From the NCBI RefSeq assembly GCF_036898825.1, contig NZ_JARUND010000002.1, positions 1,984,001 to 2,048,000 of the forward strand: 64,000 nt of DNA, written 5' to 3'. Both the position numbers and the translations under genes were made by a program. This DNA is from Streptomyces sp. B21-083. Lineage in GTDB: Bacteria > Actinomycetota > Actinomycetes > Streptomycetales > Streptomycetaceae. Positions 7,927 to 16,691 of this stretch are shown one piece after another; the first letter of the stretch is position 1; every line of letters begins with the position of its first letter. Under the pieces are notes generated by a model that was given only the letters and a program-made list of their open reading frames with translations, was not told the origin of the DNA and made no database searches.

Positions 7927-8684
7927 CGGGTGGCCTCCCACTTCTGCTGGATGTGGTTCATGCTGGTCAGCCAGTGGTCGGGGTCGGCGGCCCGCGCCCG
8001 GTAGTAGTCGGCGACCTCGGGGTGCGGAAGGATCAGGAAGCGGTCCTCCTCGATCCCCCGGAACAGCGCGTCCGCGACCGCCTCGGGCTCGATCGCGGTC
8101 GGCGTGAGCACCAGATCACCCGCGCTGCCGGTCCCGGCCAGCATGTCCGTGCGCACACCCTGCGGGCAGATGGCGTGCACCTTGAGCCCGCGGTGGCGGT
8201 ACGTCAGCGACAGCCACTCCGCGAAGGCGTACGCACCGTGCTTGGTCACGCTGTAGGGCGCCGCGCCGATCATGGTGAGCAGCCCGGCGGCGGACACGGT
8301 GGACACGAAACGGCCACTGCCGCGCTCCAGCCACTCCGGCAGCAGTTCGTCGGCCGCCCGGACGTGCGCCATCACGTTCACGTCCCAGGCGAGCGCCCAG
8401 ACCTTCTCCTCGGCCGCCTCGGACCCACCCGAGGCAAGCCCGGCGTTGGCACAGTAGACGTCCACGGTCCCACCGAGCGCGGCCCGAGCCTCACCGACGA
8501 TCACGGAGGCGTCCCCGGGCACCGCGATCCCACCTATCTCGGCGGCGACGGCTTCGGCCTTGTCGGCGTCCAGATCATTGACCACGACCCGGGCTCCTTC
8601 GGCGGCGAACCGCCGTGCCAGCGCGGCTCCGATGCCACCCCCGGCTCCAGTGACGACGACTCCGGCACCTTCCACGACACCCAC
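7923..8684 (-). CDS. Short-chain dehydrogenase/reductase
   Basis: A 253-residue classical SDR. It has the cofactor loop TGAGGGIGAALARR, the structural NAG motif (CANAGLASGG), catalytic Ser in STVSAAG and the YSVTK catalytic Tyr/Lys pair. The start is taken as GTG 8684 (VGVVEGAGVVVTGAGGG), preceded by GAAGGAG; longer frames upstream run into a repeat and an operator. It heads the operon with the acyl-CoA synthetase and TetR and probably oxidises a hydroxyacyl-CoA or alcohol in the same pathway. Confidence 0.88.
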   Translation of the reverse strand: MGVVEGAGVVVTGAGGGIGAALARRFAAEGARVVVNDLDADKAEAVAAEIGGIAVPGDASVIVGEARAALGGTVDVYCANAGLASGGSEAAEEKVWALAWDVNVMAHVRAADELLPEWLERGSGRFVSTVSAAGLLTMIGAAPYSVTKHGAYAFAEWLSLTYRHRGLKVHAICPQGVRTDMLAGTGSAGDLVLTPTAIEPEAVADALFRGIEEDRFLILPHPEVADYYRARAADPDHWLTSMNHIQQKWEATR

Positions 8685-8939
8685 GATCGGTCTCCTTCGA
8701 CACGACACGGCCCCAACGTCCGGCCAGACTAACCGGTCGGTATGTAGCAGGAAAGAGGTACCGGCACCCCCCCGAGGGGCGCGGGACCGTATCGATCTGC
8801 GGCTCCGCCGCGGGGCGCGACAAGCCACAACGGACCCGCACCCTACGAACTAGCAGGCGGAAGCGCTTACGGTGCCGTTGCCGGCCGTACCCACTCACGG
8901 AGGTCACCCCGCAGGACTGTCGGAACGAGGGCTGCCGGC
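8685..8939. other. Intergenic region upstream of the SDR operon
   Basis: Holds the SDR operon operator (8728-8745), an AT-richer promoter-like segment, and a degenerate class B repeat at about 8775-8845 (GGGGCGCGGGACCG and GCGACAAGCCACAACGGACC). No additional gene is supported here. Confidence 0.6.
8728..8745. promoter_or_regulatory. Probable TetR operator upstream of the acyl-CoA block (copy 2)
   Basis: Read on the minus strand the site contains ATACCGACCGGT followed by TAGT. The first 12 bases are identical to the site at 3160-3171 upstream of the phosphotransferase. It ends 44 bp before the SDR GTG start, a suitable place for repression. Confidence 0.6.
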
Positions 8940-10029
8940 CGCGACCAAGAGGACTGCGGGACCCGTCCGGACTACGCCCTACTGGACAGCCGGCGGGTCG
9001 GCCTCGTCACCAACCCCACCGGCGTCACCAGGGGCATGCATCCTGCCATCGACGTGATCCACGCCGAGCCGTCGCCTTCGGCGTCCAGTGGATGGACGCT
9101 GTACGACTGTGTGACTCCGCTCCCCACTCAAGTGGGGGGAGCTTCCAACCCGAAGGTTGCGGTCCAGCCCGAGCCGACCCCTCACGGGGCTAGAATAAAT
9201 TACCACAGACCTGACAATAGACCGCACGCCAGCCGGAGTTGGCGCTGCCCTTGCCGGTGAAGAGGAGGCAGCCCAGCTGGCGGGCAAGTCCTTCCTCGTG
9301 CTGGACCGGCCGAACCCGGTGACCGGACGGGCGGCCCTCGGGCCCGTGCTGCACAGGGAGTTCGCGACGTTCGTCGGACGGCAGCCGATCTCCCAGGCGC
9401 ACGGGATGACGGTGGTGGAGCTGGCGCGGCTGTTCAACAAGGAGTTCCTGGCCGCGCCGGTGGAGCTGGACGCCGTACTGATGTCGGGGTGGAAACGGTC
9501 GGAGTTCTACGACGCGTCGGGGCTGCCCTGGGTGCCACCGAGCCCGAACATGCCGACGCCCGACACCGCGCTGGTGTACTCGGGGACCTGCCTCTTCGAG
9601 GGGACGAACCTGTCGGAGGGGCGCGGTACGACCCGGCCCTTCGAGCTGCTCGGCGCCGAGGGGATCGACCGGCGGTGGGCAGCCGAAGCGGAGCGACTGG
9701 GGCTGCCCGGTGTGCACTTCAGGGAGGCGTACTTCGCGCCGACCTTCTCCAAGTTCCAGGGCAGGACCATCGGGGGCGTGCAGATCCATGTGCACGACCG
9801 GGCGGCCTACGACCCGGTGCGTACCGGGGTCGCGTTGCTGGTGACCGCCAAGAAGGTCTGGAGCGGCTTCGGTTGGCGCTCGGACAACTGGATCGACAAG
9901 CTCACCGGATCCACTCTGGTGCGCACGATGATCGACGCGGGAGCCGGCGTCGACGAGGTCGTGGCGGGCTGGCAGAAGGAGTTGGCAACATTCCGGCGGA
10001 TGCGCGGGAAATACCTCATCTACAAGTGA
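8940..10029 (+). pseudogene. Broken NamZ/DUF1343 exo-N-acetylmuramidase gene
   Basis: Residues encoded at 8979-9055 (LLDSRRVGLVTNPTGVTR then IDVIHAEP) match the N-terminus of DUF1343/NamZ enzymes, which remove terminal MurNAc from peptidoglycan fragments. WTLYDC at about 9094-9111 matches a later conserved segment, with the intervening FGPEHG and DIQDVGARFYT region missing. A hairpin-rich islet with a stop (TAA 9196) and a frame change follows, and the family sequence resumes at about 9262 (AAQLAGKSFLVLDRPNPVTG). The C-terminal part is intact to 10029, opened by GTG 9298 if expressed alone. An internal deletion plus insertion best explains this; activity is unlikely. The exact 5' end is uncertain. 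Confidence 0.72.
9120..9200. other. Hairpin-rich islet inside the NamZ remnant
   Basis: Three stem-loops follow one another: CCCCACT-CA-AGTGGGG (9122-9137), CAACC-CGAA-GGTTG (9146-9159) and CCCC-TCAC-GGGG (9178-9189), then the AT-rich TAGAATAAATTACC. The islet interrupts NamZ homology. It looks like the end of a mobile element (for example an IS200/IS605-type end), but no transposase is present and the identity is not proven. Confidence 0.4.
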
Positions 10030-10107
10030 GCGTGATGTATGGCCAACTCCCCCTGTCAGCAGGACGATACGCCCCACATCACGACACCACGGGCGACGGG
10101 GACTGTC

Positions 10108-11466
10108 ATGGCGGATCCGGAGATGAGTGTTTCTCCCTACTGGGAGCTTACGTTCGACGCCGACGGCGACGCGGACGGGAGCAGACGGGAGCGGCTGCTC
10201 GCGGAGGTGAACACCCGCAAGGTGCGCGACCTCATCGTCTTCGCGCACGGCTGGAACAACGACCGGTCCATGGCGACCCGGCTCTACAGCAGGTTCTTCG
10301 AGGCCGTCCCCGCCCTCGCCCCCGCGACCGCCAGGATCGGCTACGTGGGGGTGGTGTGGCCGTCGATGCGCTTCACGGACGAGCCGATCCCCGACTTCCA
10401 GCGGTCCATGACCGCCACCGCCCTGCCCGAGGCGACCGGCCGGCCCGGGCTCGACAAGGACACCCGGCAGGCGCTCCTCGAAACGTTCCCCGGGCGGGCC
10501 ACGGTCGTCGAGCAGATCGCCGGGCTGCTGGACCGGCAGTCGGGCGACGACGAGTCGCTGGAGGAGTTCGGGGGGCTGGTGCGGCTGCTCGTCGAGGTAC
10601 CGCCGGAGGCACCGCAGACGGGGTTCGCGGCGGACCTCCTCCGCTCGGGCGGCGAGCCGGAGGGCGCCCCGGAGATGTTCGCGGGGAGCACGGCGGAGGT
10701 CTGTGAGGAGTTCGCGCGGGCCCTGGCCGGGCCCGAATCCCCGGTCCCTGTCGCCGAGTTCGCGCTGCCCAATCCCTGGAACGGCGCGAAGGAGCTGCTG
10801 CGGCAGGCCACGTACTACGCGATGAAGCGTCGGGCCGGAACTGTCGGCGAGCGGGGTCTCGGGCCTGCGCTCGGGCGGCTCGCCGAGGCGGCCCCCGGGG
10901 TGCGGGTGCATCTGGTCGGGCACAGTTTCGGAGCGCGGCTCGTGTCGTTCGCGCTGCGGGGGCTGCCCGAGGAGGTGTGCACGGTGAAGTCGGTGACGCT
11001 GCTCCAAGGGGCCTTCTCGCACTACGCGTTCGCGGCCGAGCTGCCCCACGACTCGTCCGCCGGCGGCGCGTTGAAGGGTCGGCAGAGCCGGATCGACGGC
11101 CCCCTGGTGTGCTGCTACTCCCACTACGACGAGGCGCTCAGCACGTTCTATCCGCTGGCCTCGCGCATGGCGGGCGAGAGCCAGGGGGTCCTCGCCGCCG
11201 ACCGGGCCGTCGCGGGCTTCACCGTCGCGGATGTGCTCGGCCCCAAGTGGGGTGCGATGGGCCACGACGGTGTCCAGGCCGTGCCGGGGACGGTCAGGCT
11301 GACGATCGCCGAGGCACTGGGGGCGGGAAGGCTGCCGGTGAGCGGGTGCGTGAACGTCGACGCGGCGGCGGTGGTGAGGAACGGTGGGGCTCCGTCTGGA
11401 GCCCACAGCGACATCTGTCACTCGGAGTTGGCGCAGGTGGTGCTGGCGGCGGGCCGTATCCACTGA
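10108..11466 (+). CDS. Alpha/beta-hydrolase-fold serine esterase, substrate unknown
   Basis: About 452 residues. The N-terminal part has LIVFAHGWNNDRSMATRLYSR, an oxyanion-hole strand and H-G motif of alpha/beta hydrolases, and the nucleophile elbow is at VHLVGHSFGARLVSFALRGL (G-H-S-F-G). A likely acid and final His follow (the C-terminal part contains AHSDICHSELAQVVLAAGRIH). No signal peptide or membrane helix is seen, so it is probably cytosolic. ATG 10108 (MADPEMSVSPYWELTFDAD) with GGGGA upstream is chosen over an in-frame ATG 10039 whose extra residues look non-coding. It stands alone between the NamZ remnant and the convergent penicillin acylase gene. Confidence 0.8.
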   Translation: MADPEMSVSPYWELTFDADGDADGSRRERLLAEVNTRKVRDLIVFAHGWNNDRSMATRLYSRFFEAVPALAPATARIGYVGVVWPSMRFTDEPIPDFQRSMTATALPEATGRPGLDKDTRQALLETFPGRATVVEQIAGLLDRQSGDDESLEEFGGLVRLLVEVPPEAPQTGFAADLLRSGGEPEGAPEMFAGSTAEVCEEFARALAGPESPVPVAEFALPNPWNGAKELLRQATYYAMKRRAGTVGERGLGPALGRLAEAAPGVRVHLVGHSFGARLVSFALRGLPEEVCTVKSVTLLQGAFSHYAFAAELPHDSSAGGALKGRQSRIDGPLVCCYSHYDEALSTFYPLASRMAGESQGVLAADRAVAGFTVADVLGPKWGAMGHDGVQAVPGTVRLTIAEALGAGRLPVSGCVNVDAAAVVRNGGAPSGAHSDICHSELAQVVLAAGRIH

Positions 11467-11530
11467 CCCGCCGCCGGCACCATCACAGGTGCCTCAGCTG
11501 CTACCGGTTGTTACCAGGTGTTGTCGGTTG

Positions 11531-14338
11531 TTACCGGTGCGACGTGAACTCGACGACCTGCTGGTAGGTCGGACGGTTCTGCCAGCTGATGTTGTAGTGC
11601 TTGATGCCTCCCAGGGTGCGCTGGACGATCGAGTCGGCGCACCACTGGTTGCCCGCGGTGGTGCAGAGCTTGTCGGCGGGGTAGACCTGTGCGGCCGTCT
11701 TGCCCGCCGCGGTCTTCAGGGTGCTGATCAGGATGTCCCGGCAGCCGCTGAGCGTGCCGCCGCCGCAGTACTTCTGCGTCAGCCCGCCCTGCACCGAGTC
11801 TCCGAGAACCGCCCGGATGTCCTTGTCGACGTAGCTCCACCAGCCGTACTGGAAGGAGCTTCCCGCGTGCGCCCCGGTCGGGCCGTGGGCGGCCGAGGGG
11901 GCCTCGTCGACGGGGAGGTTGGTGGTGATGGCGGTGTAGAGGTCGGTGCCGAGGCCCGGTTGGAACTCGGCCTGTACCAGCAGCGGCCACCAGGCGTCCA
12001 GGATGCGGATCGCGTCGGCGTTGGCGTACGTCTTCGAACCCGCGGCGGTCTCCGTGCGCTTGGCGCCCGCCGTCACCCACGCGGACAGCTTGCTGACGGC
12101 CGCCGCGGCCGTGGAGTCGGTGACCGTCGAGCTGTTGAGGACCCGCAGCAGCTTCGGCAGCACGTCCTCGGCCCGTAGATCGGTGAGCGCCGCGTCGGCC
12201 ATAGCCTTCACCAGTTGCGCCCTGGTCACCCCGCCCGCCGCGACGAGCTTCTTGACCCGGTCCTCCAGGAGGTTGCCCCGGTGGACGGACCCGTCGCCCC
12301 AGGAGGCGCTGGTGTAGTCCTTGGCCTGTTTGTTGTTCCAGGAGATGTAGTAGTCCTGGTCGACCGAGTTGGGGTGGGCGGAGGCCGGCGTGTAGTCGGC
12401 GGTGTTCGTCGTCGGATTCCAGTTCCGCCACTCGTAGGCGGACTGCGCCCAGACCGGGAACTCGGCGTCGACGCCACTGGCGCGCACCGGGTTGTCGCCG
12501 CTGTTGTAGTACGCGGTGTGCGTGGAGTCGGCGTAGAACCAGTTGAAGGTGTAGTTGATGTGCTGGACGGCCGCCTGGAAGGTCGCCGGACTCTTCACGT
12601 AGTCCGGGTCGTTGAGCATCTGGAAGCCGATGATCGAGTCGGCCTCGTGCATGTAGGAGGAGCGCAGGTTGGTGTAGGCGACCTTCTTCCCGCCGACCGT
12701 CGCCCGATGGCTCACCGGACCGTACTTGGTGCGGTAGACCTGCATCCGGTAGGAGCCGGCGGCCGTGCCGTCGGCCGTGGTCGGCTTCCAGGCGTTGGTC
12801 TGCTCGAGCTTCTCCATGGCCGTGCAGGTGCCGTGGTAGAGGTAGTGGACGTCGTCCTGGCACAGCTCGACCGCGTACGAGTCGATGATGTCCTGCCCGG
12901 AGGTCGTCGCGCTCCACGCGTAGTCCTGGCCGCGACCGAGTTCGACGTACATGCTCAGGCCCGCGAAGGAGGCGCCGCGCGCGCTGAGGCCCGGGCCCTG
13001 GATCTCCTGGAGCATGAGCAGCTGCGGGGCGAAGTAGCCCGTCTGCGGCCCGAAGACGGCGATCGGGTGGCCGCTGGCCGTCTTGGCGCCGCTCACCACC
13101 AGGGCGTTGGACATCCCGCGCTTGGCGGAGGTGAGGGCCGTGGCCGTCGCCGTGGTGGAGGCGCTGGTCGCGGTCGTCGTCGCGGCGCTGCCCGTACGGT
13201 CGTACACCAGCGGTTCCTCGGCGACCGTGCCGGCGTCCGGCAGTGCCTCGCCCTGCGGGTCGGCGGGAGCGGTCGCGTACGGGAAGCTCTCGCCGTTGTG
13301 GACGGTGAGGGCGGCCTCGGGGTCGTTCCGCTCGCGGAACGCCTCCCAGACCTTGGTGCCCTGGACGACGCCGTACTGGGACTGCGCGGCCATCAGCGAG
13401 ATCGCGTTGTTGACCTCGCCGCCGCCGCCGGAGCCGAAGAGCGCGCCGATCACGGAGGCCAGCGCGACCAGGTCGGTGGTCTTGAAGTGCTGGATGGTGC
13501 CCGCGTTGGTGATCGAGTCCTTCCAGCCGGTGAGGACGTACTCGCCGGGGAAGGTGCGTGCGCTGTCGGAGGCGTCGATGTAGGAGTTGATGCCCGCGAC
13601 ATAGGCGTTGACGTCGGCGAGGGCCTGCTGGCCGCGGGCGCCGTTGGTGGCGACCGCGTTGTCTATCTGCGCCTGGAGGTCGGCCTCGGTGTACGGGGCG
13701 TGGCGCCAGAACTCCTGTTCAAGGCCCTGGTTGGAGGGGTCACCGCCGGCGAAGGGCGTGAGCTGGCCGCGTCCGACGTGCCGGAAGACGTCCATCAGCC
13801 AGAGGCGGTCCTGGGCGGCGGCGTACCCGGCGCCGAACTCGGTGCCGTAGCGGGTGGTGCCTGTGATGTGCGGCACACCCGTCTTCTTGTCACGGACGAT
13901 CGTCACGTCGGTGCGGCCGGCCGGGGCCAGGGTGGAGGCGACCTGGTCGGCGGCGACCCCGAACGACGAGTCGTTGAAGAAGTTGTTGATCGTGGTGTTG
14001 GTGAGGCCGGTGTAGCCCGTGGCCAGGTTGGCATAGGGCCCGAGCTGGTCTTCCGCGTGGTCGGGCTGCGATCCGAAGGCCTGGTTCAGGAGGATCTGGG
14101 CGAGGGTCGCGTTGCCGTTCTGGCCGGGCGGCAGGATGTCGGAACACTGGCCGCCGCAGTAGTCGTTCGCCGTGGCGGCCTGGGCCTCGGTCGCCGGGGA
14201 GAGCGGAGAAAGCGGCGACAAAAGACCGGCAATGAGTGTGCATACGGCTGCGGTCTTCAGGAACCCGAAGAGTCCGCCGGGAGTTCTCAGTCTGTCGAAG
14301 GTTCTATCGACGGTGTTGCCTGGGGTGCGCCGTGACAT
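11531..14338 (-). CDS. Secreted penicillin acylase family protein (Ntn hydrolase)
   Basis: A 935-residue preproprotein. An N-terminal signal (hydrophobic LKTAAVCTLIAGLLSPLSPLS then AQA) directs export. The alpha-chain region has VTIVRDKKTGVPHITGTTRYG and the TPFAGG motif typical of the family. Autocatalytic cleavage should expose Ser410 in GMSNALVVSGAKTASG as the N-terminal nucleophile of the beta chain, followed by PQTGYFAPQLLMLQEIQGPGL. Family members hydrolyse amides such as penicillins, acyl-homoserine lactones or N-acyl amino acids outside the cell; which one is not predictable. ATG 14338 follows GGAGGAGCTGCC. A palindrome lies 28 bp upstream. Confidence 0.92.
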   Translation of the reverse strand: MSRRTPGNTVDRTFDRLRTPGGLFGFLKTAAVCTLIAGLLSPLSPLSPATEAQAATANDYCGGQCSDILPPGQNGNATLAQILLNQAFGSQPDHAEDQLGPYANLATGYTGLTNTTINNFFNDSSFGVAADQVASTLAPAGRTDVTIVRDKKTGVPHITGTTRYGTEFGAGYAAAQDRLWLMDVFRHVGRGQLTPFAGGDPSNQGLEQEFWRHAPYTEADLQAQIDNAVATNGARGQQALADVNAYVAGINSYIDASDSARTFPGEYVLTGWKDSITNAGTIQHFKTTDLVALASVIGALFGSGGGGEVNNAISLMAAQSQYGVVQGTKVWEAFRERNDPEAALTVHNGESFPYATAPADPQGEALPDAGTVAEEPLVYDRTGSAATTTATSASTTATATALTSAKRGMSNALVVSGAKTASGHPIAVFGPQTGYFAPQLLMLQEIQGPGLSARGASFAGLSMYVELGRGQDYAWSATTSGQDIIDSYAVELCQDDVHYLYHGTCTAMEKLEQTNAWKPTTADGTAAGSYRMQVYRTKYGPVSHRATVGGKKVAYTNLRSSYMHEADSIIGFQMLNDPDYVKSPATFQAAVQHINYTFNWFYADSTHTAYYNSGDNPVRASGVDAEFPVWAQSAYEWRNWNPTTNTADYTPASAHPNSVDQDYYISWNNKQAKDYTSASWGDGSVHRGNLLEDRVKKLVAAGGVTRAQLVKAMADAALTDLRAEDVLPKLLRVLNSSTVTDSTAAAAVSKLSAWVTAGAKRTETAAGSKTYANADAIRILDAWWPLLVQAEFQPGLGTDLYTAITTNLPVDEAPSAAHGPTGAHAGSSFQYGWWSYVDKDIRAVLGDSVQGGLTQKYCGGGTLSGCRDILISTLKTAAGKTAAQVYPADKLCTTAGNQWCADSIVQRTLGGIKHYNISWQNRPTYQQVVEFTSHR

Positions 14339-14365
14339 GGCAGCTCCTCCGGACCGGGGGGTGGG

Positions 14366-14383
14366 CCACTCCGAACGGAGTGG
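14366..14383. promoter_or_regulatory. Palindrome upstream of the penicillin acylase gene
   Basis: CCACTCCG-AA-CGGAGTGG is a perfect 18-bp inverted repeat 28 bp upstream of the acylase ATG. It may be an operator or form a 5'-UTR hairpin in the leader transcript. Confidence 0.4.
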
Positions 14384-14563
14384 GCCAGAGGTTACCGCCG
14401 GTATCCCCGCGATAGAAGATGAACATGCGTCACTTTTGAACAACGTGGTACAGGAATTCCGTTGGGGAGTGCGGAAGCACTTCGAGGCGCTGGACGCGAA
14501 ACCCGGTCCGGCTCCGTGCTCAACAGGTGTTGCACAGACAGCCGACAGTTGCGGGAGGTAACC
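14384..14563. other. Divergent promoter region of the acylase gene
   Basis: Together with the palindrome this is the space between the penicillin acylase and the rightward genes. It has AT-richer tracts (GAAGATGAACATGCGTCAC and TTTTGAACAACGTGGTACAG) suited to promoters. No conserved protein is seen in it. Confidence 0.4.
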
Positions 14564-14716
14564 GTGGAGGGTGGTCCGGCGGACGGCTTAGAGCCGTTGA
14601 CGTCGGTCCCGAGGGGGCCCGGCGAGCGGCTTATGGCCGTCATCGGAAAACAGATGGAGCCGAATCGCTTGTCGATACGTCTATTCGGCGACGTCCGTTC
14701 GACGACGCCGAAGTGA
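14564..14716 (+). CDS. Possible 50-residue small protein
   Basis: GTG 14564 is preceded by a strong ribosome site (GCGGGAGGTAACC, 5-9 base spacing) and opens a 50-codon frame ending KQMEPNRLSIRLFGDVRSTTPK. The product is soluble with no recognised domain. The gene at 14755 follows 38 bases later. The good ribosome site and codon use argue for translation; no homologue is recognised, so this is tentative. Confidence 0.35.
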   Translation: MEGGPADGLEPLTSVPRGPGERLMAVIGKQMEPNRLSIRLFGDVRSTTPK

Positions 14717-14754
14717 CCGAAGTACAGGTGCAGATGTGACGGAGGTGCAAGGCG

Positions 14755-15360
14755 ATGGCCGGTTTCCGGAGTCTGGCGAGACAGGTGCGGGACCCGCGGT
14801 GCGATCTGGCACTGCGGCGGTACTCGCTCCGTAAGTGCCTTGAACGATTCGCCCCTTACGGGCACAGGGCGACCTGGGACCACCTGTGCTCCCGGGCCGG
14901 GTTCGGGCCCGAGGACCGCTCCCCCGATCCAGCGCGGCTCGTGGCCGCACTGGACGAGCTGGAGGAAGCGCGCTCGGTCTGGCAGGCCTACGAGGTGGAG
15001 TTCGCGAAGCGCCGCAAGAAGGAGAAGTTCGACGGGCTGCGCAGGCCCGGGAGCGTGGACGACTGGCATCGGCTGACCTGGGGTGGGTTCGGGGTGGCCT
15101 GGTGCGACGATCCGGGGGTGCACCCCCACGAACCGCTGGCCGAGGTGCTGCGACGGCTGATCGCCGCCCTGGAACGCGAACCGGGCTCGGTGTGCCCGGT
15201 GTGCGACGGGGAGCGCCTCACCTGGAAGTACGACCTGGCCCATGAGCCGTCGTCGGGTCCCGTCTGCACGGAGTGCGGCATCGTGGTGCCGCGGCCCGTA
15301 CTGACCCCCGAGGCCCTGGCGGAATCCAGGCGCGGACGGCTGCTGCTTGCGTCGGCCTGA
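14755..15360 (+). CDS. Conserved hypothetical protein with C-terminal zinc ribbon
   Basis: A 201-residue soluble protein of unknown function. Its first two thirds are helical and basic (LRRYSLRKCLERFAPYGHRATW, then VEFAKRRKKEKFDGLRRPG). The last third has two CxxC pairs, CPVCDGERL and CTECGIVVP, separated by about 25 residues and likely to bind one zinc ion. ATG 14755 has GGAGGTGCAAGGCG upstream. The fold suggests nucleic-acid or protein contacts, but nothing in the context (small ORF before, RNA ligase after) fixes a role. Confidence 0.72.
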   Translation: MAGFRSLARQVRDPRCDLALRRYSLRKCLERFAPYGHRATWDHLCSRAGFGPEDRSPDPARLVAALDELEEARSVWQAYEVEFAKRRKKEKFDGLRRPGSVDDWHRLTWGGFGVAWCDDPGVHPHEPLAEVLRRLIAALEREPGSVCPVCDGERLTWKYDLAHEPSSGPVCTECGIVVPRPVLTPEALAESRRGRLLLASA

Positions 15361-15441
15361 GCACGACGGGGGTGCGCCGGGGATGCCGCACCCCCCTACC
15401 GAACCGTCCGGCCCACGCCCGCTGTCCGTGGTGACGCAGGT

Positions 15442-15458
15442 GCGCCCCAAAGGGGCGC
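15442..15458. terminator. Hairpin at the start of class B repeat copy 3
   Basis: GCGCCCC-AAA-GGGGCGC, a perfect 7-bp GC stem with an AAA loop, 80 bp after the zinc-ribbon gene. Its right arm merges into the class B repeat. Confidence 0.5.
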
Positions 15459-15503
15459 GGGGAACTGCGCGACAAGCCACAACGAACCCGCAGCGAAACT
15501 CCG
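15452..15503. repeat. Intergenic repeat, class B copy 3
   Basis: GGGGCGCGGGGAACTGCGCG followed by ACAAGCCACAACGAACCCGC. This matches copies near 1577, 33817 and 59782 in the shared core and in the ...AGCCAC(A/G)ACGGACCCGCA tail. It lies between the zinc-ribbon gene and the RNA ligase gene; the rest of this 260-bp gap has no gene. Confidence 0.75.
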
Positions 15504-15623
15504 CACCCTCGGCGGAGCCCATAGCAGCGACAAAATCCATGGCTCCACCCCATTTCCCGCGAGGAGAGTTGACGGCGATGACACCCACCTGAGCGACAGC
15601 ACCCGCCGCCCGAGGAGCCACCC

Positions 15624-16691
15624 ATGTCGACGCTGCGCGTCACCGCCGAAGTCCTGACCGTCCACCCGCACCCGAACGCCGACGCCCTCGAACTCGCCCA
15701 GGTGGGCCTGTATCGCGCGGTGATCGCGAAGGGGGCGTACCGCACCGGTGAAGCGGCCGTGTACATCCCCGAGCAGTCCGTGCTGCCGGGCGAACTGGTC
15801 GATGAGCTGGGCCTGACCGGACGGCTGGCGGGGAGCAACTCGGACCGGGTCAAGGCGGTACGGCTGCGCGGTGAACTGTCGCAGGGCATCGTGTGCCGGC
15901 CCCGCGCACTCACGGACGTGGACCTCGCGCGGGCCGCGGCCGAGGGCGCCGACTTCGCGGAGCGGCTGGGCATCGTCAAATGGGTGCCGCCGATCCCGCC
16001 CACCATGAACGGCGACGTCGAGTCCGCGCCCGACCTTCTGAGCTGGGTCGACATCGAGAACATCCAGCGCTACCCCGGCATCTTCACGCCGGGCGAGCCG
16101 GTCGTCCTCACCGAGAAGCTGCACGGCTCGGCCTGTCTGCTGACGTATCTCGCGGACGAGGGGCGCGTCCAGGTCTCCTCGAAGGGATTCGGCGCCAAGT
16201 CCCTGGCCCTGAAGGAGGATCCGCGCAATCTGTACTGGCGTGCGGTGACCGCCCACGACGTCGCCGGGGCCGCGGCCGAGCTCGCCGAGCGGCTCGGGGC
16301 ACGCCGGGTCGGGATCTTCGGCGAGGTCTACGGAGCGGGCGTACAGGATCTGGCGTACGGCGCGGACGGGCGGCGCGAGACGCTCGGGTACGCCGTGTTC
16401 GACGTGTCGGCGGAGGTCGACGGGGAGGTCCGCTGGCTCGACGCGGCAGAGCTGCTGGAGGGCCGACTGCCGCTCGTACCAAGGCTGTTCGAGGGTCCGT
16501 ACGACATCGACCGGATCTTGGAGATCGCGAGCGGGCGCGAGACGGTGTCCGGGCGGGGGCTGCATCTGCGGGAGGGTGTCGTGATCCGGCCGGCTGTCGA
16601 GCGGTACAGCGCGGTGACCGGCGGGCGGGCCATCGCCAAGGCGGTCAGTCCGGCGTATCTGACACGCAAGGGCGGGACGGAGTACGAGTAG
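15624..16691 (+). CDS. RNA ligase, DRB0094 (Rnl5-like) family
   Basis: A 355-residue ATP-dependent nucleotidyltransferase. The N-terminal domain ([20 protein letters not shown]) is the OB-like extension of the Deinococcus DRB0094 RNA ligase family. The ligase core has motif I EKLHGSA with the adenylated Lys165, motif III around GIFGEVYG, motif IV EGVVIRP and motif [12 protein letters not shown]0094 seals 3'-OH/5'-P nicks in duplexes with RNA on the 3'-OH side, so a role in RNA or ribonucleotide-nick repair is likely. No RtcA, kinase or Hen1 partner is adjacent. The 3' end overlaps soxR by 47 bases, tail to tail. Confidence 0.87.
   Translation: MSTLRVTAEVLTVHPHPNADALELAQVGLYRAVIAKGAYRTGEAAVYIPEQSVLPGELVDELGLTGRLAGSNSDRVKAVRLRGELSQGIVCRPRALTDVDLARAAAEGADFAERLGIVKWVPPIPPTMNGDVESAPDLLSWVDIENIQRYPGIFTPGEPVVLTEKLHGSACLLTYLADEGRVQVSSKGFGAKSLALKEDPRNLYWRAVTAHDVAGAAAELAERLGARRVGIFGEVYGAGVQDLAYGADGRRETLGYAVFDVSAEVDGEVRWLDAAELLEGRLPLVPRLFEGPYDIDRILEIASGRETVSGRGLHLREGVVIRPAVERYSAVTGGRAIAKAVSPAYLTRKGGTEYE

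Noticed and set aside
9100..9240. Complete insertion sequence
   Set aside because: No transposase frame or terminal inverted repeats are visible; only hairpins remain.
9190..11463. 757-codon minus-strand frame opposite the alpha/beta hydrolase
   Set aside because: No recognisable domain and opposite to a gene with a catalytic motif and good start.
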